Below the pieces are notes generated by a model. It worked only from the letters and a program-made list of their open reading frames with translations. It had not been told where the DNA came from and made no database searches. Position numbers and translations under genes: made by a program. From Ranitomeya variabilis (lineage: Eukaryota; Chordata; Amphibia; Anura; Dendrobatidae), in assembly GCF_051348905.1 (NCBI RefSeq), contig NC_135232.1, positions 832,380,888-832,444,887 of the forward strand: a stretch of DNA of 64,000 bases, written 5' to 3'. This document shows positions 32,962-43,678 of this stretch, one piece after another; the stretch's first letter is position 1, and each line of letters starts with the position of its first letter.

Positions 32962-33033
32962 GGGGATGTAGCTCAGTGGTAGAGCGCACGCATTGCATGT
33001 GTGAGGCCCCGGGTTCAATCCCCACCATCTCCA
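32962..33033 (+). tRNA. trnaa-ugc: tRNA-Ala (TGC), gene 1, monomer 41
   Basis: A32, with G64A and G65C breaking the two outer T-stem pairs. Possibly a pseudogene. Confidence 0.75.
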
Positions 33034-33160
33034 TGGCCTCGGTTTACGTGCAAAGGACGCACTTCCTACAGGTGACTACTTTTCCTTCTCCTTATGTGGT
33101 TCCTGCAGTCACTCGGTGAAAGAATTACTTGTCAGTGCTCCATCCCACTGGGAGAGTTTT

Positions 33161-33232
33161 GGGGATGTAGCTCAGTGGTAGAGCACATGCTTCACATGTA
33201 TGAGGTCCTGGGTTCAACCCCCAGCATCTCCA
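33161..33232 (+). tRNA. trnav-cac: Ala-type tRNA with Val anticodon (CAC), gene 2, monomer 41
   Basis: G26A as well as CAC. No TTTT downstream. Confidence 0.86.
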
Positions 33233-33752
33233 AACTTTGCCTAATATGGCTAGAAAGCTTTAGCAAACACACTCACGCTTAGTAGTGTCGTTAAGACTCG
33301 CAAGGAATCTTTGACGCTTAAACTGGCTTCTTTGCCAGGTCACATAGCAGGACGAGGCTTTTTGCCGCGGCAGATTCTAAAGACTGCATGCAACCTAAGG
33401 CAAGGGCAACACTTTACCACCCAGTAAAATGTTTTCAATGGGAACTGGACTTTCAACAAACTTTGCACAAATCAATAGCACAGGCAAATATAGGAAACTT
33501 TCTCTAGCCTGATTAAAGTGGGAAATGTGCAATAGTTTTGCATTAAGGACAAGCTTCAGAGTCTCTACTTGGTATCATCAGAAAACCGAGTTGGAGTGTC
33601 GTGCCGGAAGCTTGAATAGGTCAGCTGATGTATCTCTAAGAATTCACAGAGTTTTTTTCTCAAGGTGGTTCAGCGATTTGAATAAATGCCAACTCTAGTC
33701 TGCAAAAATCTTGACCCGTTTCCTGCAAGTTTCTGAAAGTGGTGCAAATAAC

Positions 33753-33824
33753 GGGGATGTAGCTCAGTGGTAGAGCGCACGCCTTGCATGTGTGAGGCCC
33801 CGGGTTCAATCCCCGGCATCTCCA
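33753..33824 (+). tRNA. trnaa-ugc: tRNA-Ala (TGC), gene 1, monomer 42
   Basis: C32 variant. Confidence 0.95.
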
Positions 33825-33951
33825 TGTCCTGGGTTTACGTGCAAAGGACGCACTTACTACTGGTGACTACTTTTCCTTCTCCTTATGTGGTTCCTGCAGT
33901 CACTCGGTGAAAGAATTACTTGTCAGTGCTCCATCCCACTCGGAGACTTTT

Positions 33952-34023
33952 GAGGATGTAGCTCAGTGGTAGAGTGCATGCTTCGCATGTATGAGGTCCT
34001 GGGTTCAACCCCCAGCATCTCCA
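33952..34023 (+). tRNA. trnaa-cgc: tRNA-Ala (CGC), gene 2, monomer 42
   Basis: G2A and C25U. No TTTT downstream. Confidence 0.8.
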
Positions 34024-34543
34024 AACTTTGCCTAATATGGCTAGAAAGCTTTAGCAAACACACTCACGCTTAGTAGTGTCGTCAAGACTCGCAAGTAATC
34101 TTTGACGCTTAAACTGGCTTCTTTGCCAGGTCACATAGCAGGACGAGGCTTTTTGCCGCGGCAGATTCTAAAGACTGCATGCAACCTAAGGCAAGGGCAA
34201 CACTTTACCACCCAGTAAAATGTTTTCAATGGGAACTGGACTTTCAACAAACTTTGCACAAATCAATAGCTCAGGCAAATATAGGAAACTTTCTCTAGCC
34301 TGATTAAAGTGGGAAATGTGCAATAGCTTTGCATTAAGGACAAGCTTCAGAGTCTCTACTTGGTATCATCAGAAAACCGAGTTGGAGTGTCGTGCCGGAA
34401 GCTTGAATAGGTCAGCTGATGTATCTCTAAGAATTCACAGAGTTTTTTTCTCAAGGTGGTTCAGCGATTTGAATAAATGCCAACCCTTGTCTGCAAAAAT
34501 CTTGACCCGTTTCCTGCAAGTTTCTGAAAGTGGTGCAAATAAC

Positions 34544-34615
34544 GGGGATGTAGCTCAGTGGTGGAGTGCACGCTTTGCATGTGTGAGGCCCCGGGTTCAA
34601 TCCCCGGCATCTCCA
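34544..34615 (+). tRNA. trnaa-ugc: tRNA-Ala (TGC), gene 1, monomer 43
   Basis: A21G and C25U, as in monomer 6. Confidence 0.88.
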
Positions 34616-34742
34616 TGGCCTGGGTTTACGTGCAAAGGACGCACTTCCTACAGGTGACTACTTTTCCTTCTCCTTATGTGGTTCCTGCAGTCACTCGGTG
34701 AAAGAATTACTTGTCAGTGCTCAATCCCACTAGGAGACTTTT

Positions 34743-34814
34743 GGGGATGTAGCTCAGTGGTAGAGCGCATGCTTTGCATGTATGAGGTCCTGGGTTCAAC
34801 CCCCAGCATCTCCA
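34743..34814 (+). tRNA. trnaa-ugc: tRNA-Ala (TGC), gene 2, monomer 43
   Basis: Gene 2 body with TGC, otherwise consensus. Confidence 0.95.
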
Positions 34815-35334
34815 AACTTTTCCTAATATGGCTAGAAAGCTTTAGCAAACACACTCACGCTTAGTAGTGTCGTCAAGACTTGCAAGGAATCTTTGATGCT
34901 TAAACTGGCTTCTTTGCCAGGACACATAGCAGGACAAGGCTTTTTGCCGCGGCAGATTCTAAAGACTGCATGCAACCTAAGGCAAGGGCAACACTTTACC
35001 ACCCAGTAAAATGTTTTCAATGGGAACTGGACTTTCAACAAACTTTGCACAAATCAATAGCACAGGCAAATATAGGAAACTTTCTCTAGCCTGATTAAAG
35101 TGGGAAATGTGCAACAGCTTTGCATTAAGGACAAGCTTCAGAGTCTCTACTTGGTATCATCAGAAAACCGAGTTGGAGTGTCGTGCCGGAAGCTTGAATA
35201 GGTCAGCTGATGTATCTCTAAGAATTCACAGAGTTTTTTTCTCAAGGTGGTTCAGCGATTTGAATAAATGCCAACCCTTGTCTGCAAAAATCTTGACCCG
35301 TTTCCTGCAAGTTTCTGAAAGTGGTGCTAATAAC

Positions 35335-35406
35335 GGGGATGTAGCTCAGTGGTAGAGCGCACGCTTTGCATGTGTGAGGCCCCGGGTTCAATCCCCGGCA
35401 TCTCCA
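35335..35406 (+). tRNA. trnaa-ugc: tRNA-Ala (TGC), gene 1, monomer 44
   Basis: Consensus. Confidence 0.96.
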
Positions 35407-35533
35407 TGGCCTGGGTTTACGTGCAAAGGACGCACTTCCTACAGGTGACTACTTTTCCTTCTCCTTATGTGGTTCCTGCAGTCACTCGGTGAAATAATTA
35501 CTTGTCAGTGCTCCATCCCACCAGGAGACTTTT

Positions 35534-35605
35534 GGGGATGTATCTCAGTGGTAGAGCGCATGCTTCACATGTATGAAGTCCTGGGTTCAACCCCCAGCAT
35601 CTCCA
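35534..35605 (+). tRNA. trnav-cac: Ala-type tRNA with Val anticodon (CAC), gene 2, monomer 44
   Basis: G10U and a variable-region G-to-A change, the same combination as in monomer 2 some 34 kb away, so these copies share ancestry. Confidence 0.75.
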
Positions 35606-36125
35606 AACTTTTCCTAATATAGCTAGAAAGCTTTAGCAAAGACACTCACGCTTAAAAGTGTCGTCAAGACTCGCAAGGAATCTTTGACGCTTAAACTGGC
35701 TTCTTTGCCAGGTCAATTAGCAGGACGAGGCTTTTTGCCGTGGCAGATTCTAAAGACTGCATGCAACCTAAGGCAAGGGCAACACTTTACCACCCAGTAA
35801 AATGTTTTCAATGGGAACTGGACTTTTAACAAACTTTGCACAAATCAATAGCACAGGCAAATATAGGAAACTTTCTCTAGCCTGATTAAAGTGGGAAATG
35901 TGCAATAGCTTTGCATTAAGGACAAGCTTCAGAGTCTCTACTTGGTATCATCAGAAAACCGAGTTGGAGTGTTGTGCCGGAAGCTTGAATAGGTCAGCTG
36001 ATGTATCTCTAAGAATTCACAGAGTTTTTTTCTCAAGGTGGTTCAGCGATTTGAATAAATGCCAACCCTTGTCTGCAAAAATCTTGACCCGTTTCCTGCA
36101 AGTTTCTGAAAGTGGTGCAAATAAC

Positions 36126-36197
36126 GGGGATGTAGCTCAGTGGTAGAGCGCACGCATTGCATGTGTGAGGCCCCGGGTTCAATCCCCGCCATCTCCA
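36126..36197 (+). tRNA. trnaa-ugc: tRNA-Ala (TGC), gene 1, monomer 45
   Basis: A32 plus G65C. Only TTT in the linker. Confidence 0.85.
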
Positions 36198-36323
36198 TGG
36201 CCTGGGTTTACGTGCAAAGGACACACTTCCTACAGGTGACTACTTTCCTTCTCCTTATGTGGTTCCTGCAGTCACTCGGTGAAAGAATTACTTGTCAGTG
36301 CTCCATCCCACTAGGAGACTTTT

Positions 36324-36395
36324 GGGGATGTAGCTCAGTGGTAGAGCGCATGCTTCGCATGTATGAGGTCCTGGGTTCAACCCCCAGCATCTCCA
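36324..36395 (+). tRNA. trnaa-cgc: tRNA-Ala (CGC), gene 2, monomer 45
   Basis: Consensus. The MITE begins 88 bases downstream. Confidence 0.97.
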
Positions 36396-36480
36396 AACTT
36401 TTCCTAATATGGCTAGAAAGCTTTAGCAAACACACTCACGCTTAGTAGTGTCGTCAAGACTCGCAAGGAATCTTTGACGC

Positions 36481-36483
36481 TTA
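36481..36483 (+). repeat. TTA target-site duplication, left
   Basis: The uninterrupted array reads GCTTAAACTGG here. TTA is present on both sides of the insertion. Confidence 0.9.
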
Positions 36484-36504
36484 GGCTACGTTCACACGAT
36501 CCGT
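36484..36504 (+). repeat. Left terminal inverted repeat of the MITE
   Basis: 21 bp beginning GGCTACGTTCACACGATCCG. Confidence 0.92.
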
Positions 36505-36801
36505 ATTTCACTGCGGATTTTTCCGGTCCTTTTTCGGGGAAATCCGCAGTGGAAAACGGCGGTGCTTCTCTCGGCGGCTTTGTGTCCTTTTTCTTCTGCG
36601 GATTCCACTGCGGGTTTCCAACTGCAGTTTCCTATTGGTGCTGTTGGAAACCCGCAGCGGAATCCGCTGAAAGAATTGACATGGTACTTCTTTTTTCCGT
36701 TGGCAAATCCGGGCGGATTTTCCAGCGAAAAAAAGGATCGTCGGCACAGCGGGTTTTGTTTTCCATAGGGTAACATTGTACTGTACCCTGCATGGAAAAC
36801 G

Positions 36802-36842
36802 GCTGCGGATCCGTAGCTGCAATTCCGCTACGGATCCGCAGC
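36802..36842. repeat. Internal hairpin of the MITE
   Basis: Two perfect 16-base arms, GCTGCGGATCCGTAGC and its reverse complement, around a 9-base loop, close to the right end. Confidence 0.85.
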
Positions 36843-36847
36843 AAAAA

Positions 36848-36868
36848 ACGGATCGTGTGAACGTAGCC
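36848..36868 (-). repeat. Right terminal inverted repeat of the MITE
   Basis: Exact reverse complement of the left end. Confidence 0.92.
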
Positions 36869-36871
36869 TTA
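36869..36871 (+). repeat. TTA target-site duplication, right
   Basis: Second TTA, after which the array spacer continues in phase. Confidence 0.9.
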
Positions 36872-37303
36872 AACTGGCTTCTTTGCCAGGTCACATAGCA
36901 GGACGAGGCTTTTTGCCGCGGCAGATTCTAAAGACTGCATGCAACCTAAGGCAAGGGCAACACTTTACCACCCAGTAAAATGTTTTCAATGGGAACTGGA
37001 CTTTCTGCAAACTTTGCACAAATCAATAGCACAGGCAAATATAGGAAACTTTCTCTAGCCTGATTAAAGTGGGAAATGTGCAACAGCTTTGCATTAAGGA
37101 CAAGCTTCAGAGTCTCTACTTGGTATCATCAGAAAACCGAGTTGGAGTGTCGTGCCGGAAGCTTGAATAGGTCAGCTGATGTATCTCTAAGAATTCACAG
37201 AGTTTTTTTCTCAAGGTGGTTCAGCGATTTGAATAAATGCCAACCCTTGTCTGCAAAAATCTTGACCCGTTTCCTGCAAGTTTCTGAAAGTGGTGCTAAT
37301 AAC

Positions 37304-37375
37304 GGGGATGTAGCTCAGTGGTAGAGCGCACGCTTTGCATGTGTGAGGCCCCGGGTTCAATCCCCGGCATCTCCA
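37304..37375 (+). tRNA. trnaa-ugc: tRNA-Ala (TGC), gene 1, monomer 46
   Basis: Consensus. Confidence 0.96.
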
Positions 37376-37502
37376 TGGCCTGGGTTTACGTGCAAAGGAC
37401 GCACTTCCTACAGGTGACTACTTTTCCTTCTCCTTATGTGGTTCCTGCAGTCACTCGGTGAAAGAATTACTTGTCAGTGCTCCATTACACTAGGAGACTT
37501 TT

Positions 37503-37559
37503 GGGGCTCAGTGTAGCTTCGCGTGTATGAGGTCCTGGGTTCAACCCCCAGCATCTCCA
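37503..37559 (+). pseudogene. Doubly deleted gene 2 remnant, first copy, monomer 46
   Basis: 57 nt. The nine-base deletion form with a further six bases lost after the leading GGGG, so the A box start is gone. A CGC loop with one change follows. Confidence 0.9.
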
Positions 37560-37566
37560 AACTTTT

Positions 37567-37623
37567 GGGGCTCAGTGTAGCTTCGCATGTATGAGGTCCT
37601 GGGTTCAACCCCCAGCATCTCCA
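37567..37623 (+). pseudogene. Doubly deleted gene 2 remnant, second copy, monomer 46
   Basis: Tandem copy of the preceding remnant, 64 bases downstream and differing by one base. The only place where gene 2 sequence is doubled. Confidence 0.9.
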
Positions 37624-38143
37624 AACTTTTCCTAATATAGCTAGAAAGCTTTAGCAAAGACACTCACGCTTAGTAGTGTCGTCAAGACTCGCAAGGAATC
37701 TTTGACGCTTAAACCGGCTTCTTTGCCAGGTCAATTAGCAGGACGAGGCTTTTTGCCGCGGCAGATTCTAAAGACTGCATGCAACCTAAGGCAAGGGCAA
37801 CACTTTACCACCCAGTAAAATGTTTTCAATGGGAACTGGACTTTCAACAAACTTTGCACAAATCAATAGCACAGGCAAATATAGGAAACTTTCTCTAGCC
37901 TGATTAAAGTGGGAAATGTGCAATAGCTTTGCATTAAGGACAAGCTTCAGAGTCTCTACTTGGTATCATCAGAAAACCGAGTTGGAGTGTCGTGCCGGAA
38001 GCTTCAATAGGTCAGCTGATGTATCTCTAAGAATTCACAGAGTTTTTTTCTCAAGGTGGTTCAGCGATTTGAATAAATGCCAACCCTTGTCTGCAAAAAT
38101 CTTGACCCGTTTCCTGCAAATTTCTGAAAGTGGTGCAAATAAC

Positions 38144-38215
38144 GGGGATGTAGCTCAGTGGTAGAGCGCACGCATTGCATGTGTGAGGCCCCGGGCTCAA
38201 TCCCCGCCATCTCCA
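38144..38215 (+). tRNA. trnaa-ugc: tRNA-Ala (TGC), gene 1, monomer 47, weak B box
   Basis: A32 and G65C, plus U54C in the T loop, so the B box reads GGCTCAA. Expression and folding are likely impaired. Confidence 0.75.
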
Positions 38216-38342
38216 TGGCCTGGGTTTACGTGCAAAGGACGCACTTCCTACAGGTGACTACTTTTCCTTCTCCTTATGTGGTTCCTGCAGTCACTCGGTG
38301 AAAGAATTACTTGTCAGTGCTCCATCCCACTGGGAGACTTTT

Positions 38343-38414
38343 GGGGATGTAGCTCAGTGGTAGAGCACATGCTTCGCATGTATGAGGTCCTGGGTTCAAC
38401 CCCCAGCATCTCCA
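38343..38414 (+). tRNA. trnaa-cgc: tRNA-Ala (CGC), gene 2, monomer 47
   Basis: G26A. No TTTT downstream. Confidence 0.92.
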
Positions 38415-38934
38415 AACTTTGCCTAATATGGCTAGAAAGCTTTAGCAAACACACTCACGCTTAGTAGTGTCGTCAAGACTCGCAAGGAATCTTTGACGCT
38501 TAAACTGGCTTCTTTGCCAGGTCACATAGCAGGACGAGGCTTTTTGCCGCGGCAGATTCTAAAGACTGCATGCAACCTAAGGCAAGGGCAACACTTTACC
38601 ACCCAGTAAAATGTTTTCAATGGGAACTGGACTTTCAACAAACTTTGCACAAATCAATAGCACAGGCAAATATAGGAAACTTTCTCTAGCCTGATTAAAG
38701 TGGGAAATGTGCAATAGTTTTGCATTAAGGACAAGCTTCAGAGTCTCTACTTGGTATCATCAGAAAACCGAGTTGGAGTGTGGTGCCGGAAGCTTGAATA
38801 GGTCAGCTGATGTATCTCTAAGAATTCACAGAGTTTTTTTCTCAAGGTGGTTCAGCGATTTGAATAAATGCCAACCCTTGTCTGCAAAAATCTTGACCCG
38901 TTTCCTGCAAGTTTCTGAAAGTGGTGCAAATAAC

Positions 38935-39006
38935 GGGGATGTAGCTCAGTGGTAGAGCGCACGCCTTGCATGTGTGAGGCCCCGGGTTCAATCCCCGGCA
39001 TCTCCA
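38935..39006 (+). tRNA. trnaa-ugc: tRNA-Ala (TGC), gene 1, monomer 48
   Basis: C32 variant. Confidence 0.95.
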
Positions 39007-39133
39007 TGGCCTGGGTTTACGTGCAAAGCACGCACTTACTACTGGTGACTACTTTTCCTTCTCCTTATGTGGTTCCTGCAGTCACTCGGTGAAAGAATTA
39101 CTTGTCAGTGCTCCATCCCACTGGGAGACTTTT

Positions 39134-39205
39134 GAGGATGTAGCTCAGTGGTAGAGCGCATGCTTCGCATGTATGAGGTACTGGGTTCAACCCCCAGCAT
39201 CTCCA
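39134..39205 (+). tRNA. trnaa-cgc: tRNA-Ala (CGC), gene 2, monomer 48
   Basis: G2A and C48A. No TTTT downstream. Confidence 0.8.
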
Positions 39206-39725
39206 AACTTTGCCTAATATGGCTAGAAAGCTTTAGCAAACACACTCACGCTTAGTAGTGTCGTCAAGACTCGCAAGTAATCTTTGACGCTTAAACTGGC
39301 TTCTTTGCCAGGTCACATAGCAGGACGAGGCTTTTTGCCGCGGCAGATTCTAAAGACTGCATGCAACCTAAGGCAAGGGCAACACTTTACCACCCAGTAA
39401 AATGTTTTCAATGGGAACTGGACTTTCAACAAACTTTGCACAAATCAATAGCACAGGCAAATATAGGAAACTTTCTCTAGCCTGATTAAAGTGGGAAATG
39501 TGCAATAGCTTTGCATTAAGGACAAGCTTCAGAGTCTCTACTTGGTATCATCAGAAAACCGAGTTGGAGTGTCGTGCCGGAAGCTTGAATAGGTCAGCTG
39601 ATGTATCTCTAAGAATTCACAGAGTTTTTTTCTCAAGGTGGTTCAGCGATTTGAATAAATGCCAACCCTTGTCTGCAAAAATCTTGACCCGTTTCCTGCA
39701 AGTTTCTGAAAGTGGTGCAAATAAC

Positions 39726-39797
39726 GGGGATGTAGCTCAGTGGTGGAGTGCACGCTTTGCATGTGTGAGGCCCCGGGTTCAATCCCCGGCATCTCCA
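39726..39797 (+). tRNA. trnaa-ugc: tRNA-Ala (TGC), gene 1, monomer 49
   Basis: A21G and C25U. Confidence 0.88.
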
Positions 39798-39923
39798 TGG
39801 CCTGGGTTTACGTGCAAAGGACGCACTTCCTACAGGTGACTACTTTTCCTTCTCCTTATGTGGTTCCTGCAGTCACTCGGTGAAAGAATTATTGTCAGTG
39901 CTCCATCCCACTAGGAGACTTTT

Positions 39924-39995
39924 GGGGATGTAGCTCAGTGGTAGAGCGCATGCTTCGCATGTATGAGGTCCTGGGTTCAACCCCCAGTATCTCCA
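39924..39995 (+). tRNA. trnaa-cgc: tRNA-Ala (CGC), gene 2, monomer 49
   Basis: C66U leaves a G7:U66 wobble. Confidence 0.92.
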
Positions 39996-40513
39996 AACTT
40001 TTCCTAATATGGCTAGAAAGCTTTAGCAAACACACTCACGCTTAGTAGTGTCGTCAAGACTTGCAAGGAATCTTTGACGCTTAAACTGGCTTCTTTGCCA
40101 GGTCACATAGCAGGACGAGGCTTTTTGCCGCGGCAGATTCTAAAGACTGCATGCAACCTAAGGCAAGGGCAACACTTTACCACCCAGTAAAATGTTTTCA
40201 ATGGGAACTGGACTTTCAACAAACTTTGCACAAATCAATAGCACAGGCAAATATAGGAAACTTTCTCTAGCCTGATTAAAGTGGGAAATGTGCAATAGCT
40301 TTGCATTAAGGACAAGCTTCAGAGTCTCTACTTGGTATCATCAGAAAACCGAGTTGGAGTGTCGTGCCGGAAGCTTGAATAGGTCAGCTGATGTATCTCT
40401 AAGAATTCACAGTTTTTTTCTCAAGGTGGTTCAGCGATTTGAATAAATGCCAACCCTTGTCTGCAAAAATCTTGACCCGTTTCCTGCAAGTTTCTGAAAG
40501 TGGTGCAAATAAT

Positions 40514-40585
40514 GGGGATGTAGCTCAGTGGTAGAGCGCACGCTTTGCATGTGTGAGGCCCCGGGTTCAATCCCCGGCATCTCCA
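40514..40585 (+). tRNA. trnaa-ugc: tRNA-Ala (TGC), gene 1, monomer 50
   Basis: Consensus. Confidence 0.96.
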
Positions 40586-40712
40586 TGGCCTGGGTTTACG
40601 TGCAAAGGACGCACTTCCTACAGGTGACTACTTTTCCTTCTCCTTATGTGGTTCCTGCAGTCACTCGGTGAAAGAATTACTTGTCAGTGCTCAATCCCAC
40701 TAGGAGACTTTT

Positions 40713-40784
40713 GGGGATGTAGCTCAGTGGTAGAGCGCATGCTTCGCATGTATGAGGTCCTGGGTTCAACCCCCAGCATCTCCA
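40713..40784 (+). tRNA. trnaa-cgc: tRNA-Ala (CGC), gene 2, monomer 50
   Basis: Consensus. Confidence 0.97.
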
Positions 40785-41235
40785 AGCTTTTCCTAATATG
40801 GCTAGAAAGCTTTAGCAAACACACTCACGCTTAGTAGTGTCGTCAAGACTTGCAATGAATCTTTGACGCTTAAACTGGCTTCTTTGCCAGGTCACATAGC
40901 AGGACAAGGCTTTTTGCCGCGGCAGATTCTTTCTTTTAACAAACTTTGCACAAATCAATAGCACAGGCAAATATAGGAAACTTTCTCTAGCCTGATTAAA
41001 GTGGGAAATGTGCAACAGCTTTGCATTAAGGACAAGCTTCAGAGTCTCTACTTGGTATCATCAGAAAACCGAGTTGGAGTGTCGTGCCGGAAGCTTGAAT
41101 AGGTCAGCTGATGTATCTCTAAGAATTCACAGAGTTTTTTTCTCAAGGTGGTTCAGTGATTTGAATAAATGCCAACCCTTGTCTGCAAAAATCTTGACCC
41201 GTTTCCTGCAAGTTTCTGAAAGTGGTGCTAATAAC

Positions 41236-41307
41236 GGGGATGTAGCTCAGTGGTAGAGCGCACGCTTTGCATGTGTGAGGCCCCGGGTTCAATCCCCGGC
41301 ATCTCCA
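41236..41307 (+). tRNA. trnaa-ugc: tRNA-Ala (TGC), gene 1, monomer 51
   Basis: Consensus gene. The spacer upstream lacks 69 bp. Confidence 0.96.
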
Positions 41308-41434
41308 TGGCCTGGGTTTACGTGCAAAGGACGCACTTCCTACAGGTGACTACTTTTCCTTCTCCTTATGTGGTTCCTGCAGTCACTCGGTGAAAGAATT
41401 ACTTGTCAGTGCTCCATCCCACTAGGAGACTTTT

Positions 41435-41506
41435 GGGGATGTAGCTCAGTGGTAGAGTGCATGCTTCGCATGTATGAGGTCCTGGGTTCAACCCCCAGCA
41501 TCTCTA
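41435..41506 (+). tRNA. trnaa-cgc: tRNA-Ala (CGC), gene 2, monomer 51
   Basis: C25U, and C72U which makes G1:U72 at the acceptor end. Confidence 0.87.
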
Positions 41507-42026
41507 AACTTTTCCTAATATAGCTAGAAAGCTTTAGCAAAGACACTCACGCTTAGTAGTGTCGTCAAGACTCGCAAGGAATCTTTGACGCTTAAACCGG
41601 CTTCTTTGCAAGGTCAATTAGCAGGACGAGGCTTTTTGCCGCGGCAGATTCTAAAGACTGCATGCAACCTGAGGCAAGGGCAACACTTTACCACCCAGTA
41701 AAATGTTTTCAATGGGAACTGGACTTTCAACAAACTGTGCACAAATCAATAGCACAGGCAAATATAGGAAACTTTCTCTAGCCTGATTAAAGTGGGAAAT
41801 GTGCAACAGCTTTGCATTAAGGACAAGCTTCAGAGTCTCTACTTGGTATCATCAGAAAACCGAGTTGGAGTGTCGTGCCGGAAGCTTGAATAGGTCAGCT
41901 GATGTATCTCTAAGAATTCACAGAGTTTTTTTCTCAAGGTGGTTCAGCGATTTGAATAAATGCCAACCCTTGTCTGCAAAAATCTTGACCCGTTTCCTGC
42001 AAGTTTCTGAAAGTGGTGCAAATAAC

Positions 42027-42098
42027 GGGGATGTAGCTCAGTGGTAGAGCGCATGCTTCGCATGTATGAGGTCCTGGGTTCAACCCCCAGCATCTCCA
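42027..42098 (+). tRNA. trnaa-cgc: Hybrid tRNA-Ala (CGC), gene 1/gene 2 fusion, monomer 52
   Basis: Gene 1 flank upstream, gene 2 anticodon arm, T arm and downstream flank. The 199 bp between equivalent points of the two genes is gone, which leaves one intact gene and a 592 bp monomer. The sequence equals consensus gene 2. No TTTT directly downstream. Confidence 0.95.
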
Positions 42099-42618
42099 AA
42101 CTTTGCCTAATATGGCTAGAAAGCTTTAGCAAACACACTCACACTTAGTAGTGTCGTCAAGACTCGCAAGGAATCTTTGACGCTTAAACTGGCTTCTTTG
42201 CCAGGTCACATAGCAGGACGAGGCTTTTTGCCGCGGCAGATTCTAAAGACTGCATGCAACCTAAGGCAAGGGCAACACTTTACCACCCAGTAAAATGTTT
42301 TCAATGGGAACTGGACTTTCAACAAACTTTGCACAAATCAATAGCACACGCAAATATAGGAAACTTTCTCTAGCCTGATTAAAGTGGGAAATGTGCAACA
42401 GCTTTGCATTAAGGACAAGCTTCAGAGTCTCTACTTGGTATCATCAGAAAACCGAGTTGGAGTGTCGTGCCGGAAGCTTGAATAGGTCAGCTGATGTATC
42501 TCTAAGAATTCACAGAGTTTTTTTCTCAAGGTGGTTCAGCGATTTGAATAAATGCCAACCCTTGTCTGCAAAAATCTTGACCCGTTTCCTGCAAGTTTCT
42601 TAAAGTGGTGCTAATAAC

Positions 42619-42690
42619 GGGGATGTAGCTCAGTGGTAGAGCGCACGCTTTGCATGTGTGAGGCCCCGGGTTCAATCCCCGGCATCTCCA
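42619..42690 (+). tRNA. trnaa-ugc: tRNA-Ala (TGC), gene 1, monomer 53
   Basis: Consensus. Confidence 0.96.
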
Positions 42691-42817
42691 TGGCCTGGGT
42701 TTACGTGCAAAGGACGCACTTCCTACAGGTGACTACTTTTCCTTCTCCTTATGTGGTTCCTGCAGTCACTCGGTGAAAGAATTACTTGTCAGTGCTCAAT
42801 CCCACTAGGAGACTTTT

Positions 42818-42889
42818 GGGGATGTAGCTCAGTGGTAGAGCGCATGCTTCGCATGTATGAGGTCCTGGGTTCAACCCCCAGCATCTCCA
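42818..42889 (+). tRNA. trnaa-cgc: tRNA-Ala (CGC), gene 2, monomer 53
   Basis: Consensus. Confidence 0.97.
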
Positions 42890-43407
42890 AGCTTTTCCTA
42901 ATATGGCTAGAAAGCTTTAGCAAACACACTCACGCTTAGTAGTGTCGTCAAGACTTGCAAGGAATCTTTGACGCTTAAACTGGCTTCTTTGCCAGGACAC
43001 ATAGCAGGACAAGGCTTTTTGCCGCGGCAGATTCTAAAGACTGCATGCAACCTAAGGCAAGGGCAACACTTTACCACCCAGTAAAATGTTTTCAATGGGA
43101 ACTGGACTTTCAACAAACTTTGCACAAATCAATAGCACAGGCAAATATAGGAAACTTTCTCTAGCCTGATTAAAGTGGGAAATGTGCAATAGCTTTGCAT
43201 TAAGGACAAGCTTCAGAGTCTCTACTTGGTATCATCAGAAAACCGAGTTGGAGTGTCGTGCCGGAAGCTTGAATAGGTCAGCTGATGTATCTCTAAGAAT
43301 TCACAGTTTTTTTCTCAAGGTGGTTCAGCGATTTGAATAAATGCCAACCCTTGTCTGCAAAAATCTTGACCCGTTTCCTGCAAGTTTCTGAAAGTGGTGC
43401 AAATAAT

Positions 43408-43479
43408 GGGGATGTAGCTCAGTGGTAGAGCGCACGCTTTGCATGTGTGAGGCCCCGGGTTCAATCCCCGGCATCTCCA
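43408..43479 (+). tRNA. trnaa-ugc: tRNA-Ala (TGC), gene 1, monomer 54
   Basis: Consensus. Confidence 0.96.
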
Positions 43480-43606
43480 TGGCCTGGGTTTACGTGCAAA
43501 GGACGCACTTCCTACAGGTGACTACTTTTCCTTCTCCTTATGTGGTTCCTGCAGTCACTCGGTGAAAGAATTACTTGTCAGTGCTCAATCCCACTAGGAG
43601 ACTTTT

Positions 43607-43678
43607 GGGGATGTAGCTCAGTGGTAGAGCGCATGCTTCGCATGTATGAGGTCCTGGGTTCAACCCCCAGCATCTCCA
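43607..43678 (+). tRNA. trnaa-cgc: tRNA-Ala (CGC), gene 2, monomer 54
   Basis: Consensus. Confidence 0.97.

Larger units (their letters stand above)
36484..36868. mobile_element. 385 bp MITE, PIF/Harbinger-like
   Basis: GC-rich element inserted in the spacer of monomer 46. It has 21 bp perfect terminal inverted repeats beginning GGCTACGTTCACACG and a 3 bp TTA target duplication. Three-base TTA/TAA duplications with GG-starting ends are typical of PIF/Harbinger elements. It carries no transposase. The inside is dense in short inverted words such as GCGGAT and ATCCGC. The short frames on both strands come from this palindromic base composition and are not genes. Confidence 0.87.
37503..37630 (+). 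repeat. 64 bp local tandem duplication
   Basis: Two copies of the unit GGGGCTCAGTG to AAACTTTT. It lengthens monomer 46 and is not seen elsewhere in the window. Confidence 0.9.

Noticed and set aside
36474-36894. Several overlapping frames of 68-128 codons on both strands in the MITE
   Set aside because: Frames on both strands of a palindromic GC-rich MITE without any transposase motif are a composition effect.
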